Assembly (NCBI GenBank): GCA_028276215.1
Contig: JAPYWT010000103.1
Location: 1 to 7,748, forward strand
DNA from: Thermoflexus sp.
GTDB lineage: Bacteria > Chloroflexota > Anaerolineae > B4-G1 > DUEL01
Length of the DNA: 7,748 nt
Direction: 5' to 3'
The notes beneath the pieces were generated by a model. That model was not told the DNA's origin. It did no database searches and saw only the letters and a program-made list of their open reading frames with translations. This document shows, in pieces, positions 5,859 to 7,748 of the stretch; the stretch's first letter is position 1; each line of letters begins with the position of its first letter. The translations under genes were made by a program, and so were the position numbers.

Positions 5859-5876
5859 TGTTCAACGGCTTCGCCG

Positions 5877-5925
5877 CTGCCGCCGCAGGCCTCGGCCCGA
5901 AGGGCCTTCGGCCCGAGGGCGGCAG
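5877..5925. other. GC-rich nested hairpin
   Basis: Outer arms CTGCCGCC (5877-5884) and GGCGGCAG (5918-5925) are perfectly complementary. The inner arms at 5890-5903 and 5905-5918 (CCTCGG..GAAGG against CCTTCGG..GAGG) match at 13 of 14 positions. A nearby CGGCTTCGCCG (5866-5876) repeats the core of the palindrome at 941-951. No U-tract follows, so an intrinsic terminator is not supported. Confidence 0.55.
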
Positions 5926-5954
5926 GGGTGGGATGAGGAAGCCTGAATAGTTAC

Positions 5955-5985
5955 CATCTTTGTGCCTCTGTGTCTTTATGTGAGG
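5955..5985 (-). repeat. Octamer-type intergenic repeat, inverted copy
   Basis: The stretch has an 8-bp period: TCTTTGTG (5957), CCTCTGTG (5965), TCTTTATG (5973). Its reverse complement contains AAAGACAC, shared with the repeat that ends the UroD-like gene at 2938-2956. Confidence 0.55.
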
Positions 5986-6017
5986 AAAAACACGTCCTGA
6001 TTTCCTCCTGATTTCCA

Positions 6018-6806
6018 ATGGAACTGCACGCTGCGCTGGAGGTCAAACCGGGAGACCTGGTTGCCTTTGTCGGGGCCGGAGGTAAGACGACGGCCATCTG
6101 GCAGTCCCTCCGTTCCCTTGTCGCCCACGGTGAGCGCGTCGTGTTCACCACGACCACCCACATTTTCAAGCCCCGACAGGCCCCGTTACTGATAGACTCG
6201 CTGCCGGACCCGGCCCTGGTCGCGTTTCTCCTGACCCGCTGGCCCGCCATCATCCTGGCCGCGGGTCTGGACGAGGAGGGGGACCCGCAAATGGCCGCGC
6301 GCTGCCCCTACCCGGCCACCCCGCGCAAACTGACCGGGCTGAAGCCGGAAGTGGTCACCGACCTGGCCCGCCGGCTGCCGGGTATCACCTGGCTGGTGGA
6401 GGCGGACGGAGCGAAAGGCCGCGCCCTGAAAGCGCCCGCCGACCACGAACCGGTCATCCCCTCAGGAACTCAACGGGTGGTCGTCGTGGGAAATCTGGCC
6501 GCGCTGGGCCGCCCCCTGGACGACGAGACGGTCCACCGGGCCGACCGGGCCGCCGCACTGCTGCAAGTCCCCCCGGGCACCCCCATCACCCCCGACATGG
6601 TCGCCGGGTTGCTGGGCCACGCGCGCGGGGGGCTGAAGTCCGTCCCACCCCGGGCCGGTGTCGTGGCCCTGCTCACCCAGATAGAACCCACCCCCCGGCC
6701 CGAGGCGGCGACGGTCGCCCGCCAGTTGCTGGCCGGCCGGCGCATCCGCCGCGTCGTCCTGGCCCGTCTGCGCGCGGCCAACCCCGTCCTGGAGGTCTGG
6801 GAATGA
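6018..6806 (+). CDS. yqeC: YqeC family selenium/molybdenum-hydroxylase accessory protein
   Basis: A 262-residue YqeC homologue. The family is a P-loop protein found with selenium-dependent molybdenum hydroxylases and Mo-pterin cytidylyltransferases; its exact biochemical step is not established. A Walker A-like VAFVGAGGKTT lies at 15-25 (Lys23), TTTTHIF at 44-50, and the highly conserved YqeC block at 128-148 opens EADGAKG and ends DHEPVIP. VVVVGNLAALGRPLDD (154-169) and VHRADRAAALL (172-182) also fit the family. Length is typical. Its stop overlaps the next start (ATGA), showing a tight operon with the MocA-like gene. Start ATG 6018 is the first in frame before the P-loop but lacks a Shine-Dalgarno site. 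No xdh, selD or yqeB gene is in the window, so whether selenium is involved cannot be told. Confidence 0.92.
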   Translation: MELHAALEVKPGDLVAFVGAGGKTTAIWQSLRSLVAHGERVVFTTTTHIFKPRQAPLLIDSLPDPALVAFLLTRWPAIILAAGLDEEGDPQMAARCPYPATPRKLTGLKPEVVTDLARRLPGITWLVEADGAKGRALKAPADHEPVIPSGTQRVVVVGNLAALGRPLDDETVHRADRAAALLQVPPGTPITPDMVAGLLGHARGGLKSVPPRAGVVALLTQIEPTPRPEAATVARQLLAGRRIRRVVLARLRAANPVLEVWE

Positions 6807-7748
6807 ACGTCGCCGGGGTCGTCCTGGCCGCGGGGGGTTCCACCCGCTTCGGCCAGCCCAAACAACTGCTGGACTGGAACGGCATCCCGCTGGTCGCCCA
6901 CGTCGCCGACGTGGCGCTGGAGGCGGGGCTTTGGCCCGTCGTGGTCGTTCTGGGGCACGCCGCCGAAGCGGTCCGGGCCGCCCTTGCCGGTCGCCCCGTC
7001 CACATCGCCACCAACTGGCGCTGGGAGGACGGGCTCAGTACCTCCGTCCAGACCGGCCTCAGTGCCCTCCCCCCCGACACCGACGCCGTTATCTTCCTCC
7101 AGTGCGACCAGCCCCGGGTGACCCCCGACCTCCTGCGCCAACTGGTCGCCCGTTTTGAGGAGACGGGCGCTCCCATCGTCTGTCCGGTCCACCAGGGCCG
7201 GCGCGCCTCCCCCACCCTGCTCGCCCGTCCCCTCTTCCGCGAACTGGCCGGGGTGACGGGCGACCAGGGCGGCCGCGCGCTCATCCTCCGCCACCCGGAC
7301 GCGGTGGAGACCGTGGAAGTGGACGACCCGGACCTGCTGGCCGACGTGGACACGCCCGAAGAGTACGCGCGGCTGCGGGAACGGTACGCGCCGCCACCAA
7401 CCGCGTCGTTCCTGGCCTCCGTCCGTCACCTCATCGTGGATATGGACGGCGTCCTCTGGCGGGGCGACCAGCCTATGCCGGGCCTGACGGACTTCTTCGC
7501 CACCCTGCGGGCGCTGGGGGTCCGCTTCGTCCTGGCGACCAACAACGCCAGCAAACGGCCCGACGAGTACCAGGAGAAACTGGCCCGCTTCGGGGTGGAG
7601 GTCCCGCTGGAGACCATCCTCACCTCCGCCCAGGCGACGGCCGACTATCTGGCCTCCATCGCGCCGCCCGGGACCCCGGTCTACGCCATCGGGGGGAACG
7701 GGGTGCGGCACGCGCTGACGGAGCGGGGATTTGTCCTGGCCGAAGAGG
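6803..7748 (+). CDS. MocA-like nucleotidyltransferase fused to HAD-IIA hydrolase (3' truncated by window)
   Basis: An open frame of 315 codons running off the right edge. Residues 1-192 are a MobA/MocA-type nucleotidyltransferase. LAAGGSTRFGQPK (8-20) is the nucleotide loop, WEDGLSTSVQTG (74-85) a MocA-like motif, CDQPRVTPD (101-109) the metal site with Asp102, and DVDTPEEYARL (181-191) the terminal motif. MocA transfers CMP from CTP to molybdopterin for xanthine dehydrogenase-class enzymes. After a short linker (RERYAPPPTASFLASV), residues 208 onward are a HAD-IIA (NagD-like) phosphatase: motif I DMDGVLW (Asp213, Asp215), motif II LATNNAS (Thr246), then the TSAQATADYL segment. There is no stop, frameshift or internal ribosome site between the two. 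GGAGG at 6791-6795 supports ATG 6803, which overlaps the YqeC stop. What the phosphatase adds is unknown. Confidence 0.9.
   Translation, partial: MNVAGVVLAAGGSTRFGQPKQLLDWNGIPLVAHVADVALEAGLWPVVVVLGHAAEAVRAALAGRPVHIATNWRWEDGLSTSVQTGLSALPPDTDAVIFLQCDQPRVTPDLLRQLVARFEETGAPIVCPVHQGRRASPTLLARPLFRELAGVTGDQGGRALILRHPDAVETVEVDDPDLLADVDTPEEYARLRERYAPPPTASFLASVRHLIVDMDGVLWRGDQPMPGLTDFFATLRALGVRFVLATNNASKRPDEYQEKLARFGVEVPLETILTSAQATADYLASIAPPGTPVYAIGGNGVRHALTERGFVLAEE

Larger units (their letters stand above)
5584..6017. other. 434-bp gene-free spacer, repeat- and structure-rich
   Basis: No convincing protein gene was seen on either strand. In order it holds a promoter-like site (5599-5626), a heptamer repeat (5624-5679), a cluster of stem-loops (5680-5777), an inverted-repeat element (5784-5858), a GC hairpin (5877-5925) and an octamer-type repeat (5955-5985). 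The last 30 bp before the next gene lack a Shine-Dalgarno sequence. The spacer ends the carbohydrate operon and precedes the cofactor-maturation operon. Confidence 0.8.

Noticed and set aside
7380..7440. Separate start for the HAD domain
   Set aside because: No in-frame stop, ribosome site or suitable start lies between the domains; the only nearby ATG (codon 214) is inside HAD motif I.
6470..7711. 413-codon minus-strand open frame
   Set aside because: It is antisense to YqeC and the MocA-HAD fusion, whose motifs are clear. Its composition is typical of a shadow frame in GC-rich DNA.

Overview
The window is GC-rich and bacterial. Gene content, short-repeat-laden spacers and protein style suggest a thermophile-like member of Chloroflexota (Anaerolineae-type). 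This is inference from memory of such genomes; the window has no rRNA or other phylogenetic marker. No rRNA, tRNA, IS element or CRISPR array was seen.

Layout, left to right. (1) 18-905 (+): membrane-anchored alpha/beta hydrolase. (2) 906-1066: spacer with a perfect 49-bp palindrome, converging on a minus-strand toxin-antitoxin pair: PIN-domain (VapC-type) toxin at 1067-1549 and a 93-residue antitoxin at 1536-1817, overlapping by 14 bp and driven by a good sigma-70-like promoter at 1838-1865. (3) Divergent from it, a plus-strand pair: a uroporphyrinogen-decarboxylase-fold protein (1869-2960) and a large GH38-like (alpha-mannosidase-type) protein (2989-5583). Only 28 bp of heptanucleotide repeats separate them. 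Both proteins have altered residues at the usual metal or catalytic sites. (4) 5584-6017: 434 bp without a gene but full of structure: a promoter-like site, a heptamer tandem repeat, a cluster of stem-loops resembling a riboswitch, a 75-bp inverted-repeat element, a large GC hairpin and an octamer-type repeat. (5) 6018-7748 (+): a YqeC homologue overlapping by ATGA with a fused MocA-like nucleotidyltransferase/HAD-IIA phosphatase, which runs off the right edge.

Genes 6018-7748 look like a molybdenum-hydroxylase (Mo-pterin cytosine/selenium cofactor) maturation operon. The structured leader in front of them is therefore a candidate Moco-type riboswitch. The UroD-like/GH38-like pair looks like a carbohydrate-related operon of unknown substrate. 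The strongest leads are the MocA-HAD fusion, the structured leader, and the palindromic REP-like repeats that sit inside the GH38-like reading frame and are translated. Nothing in the window proves a wholly new system.
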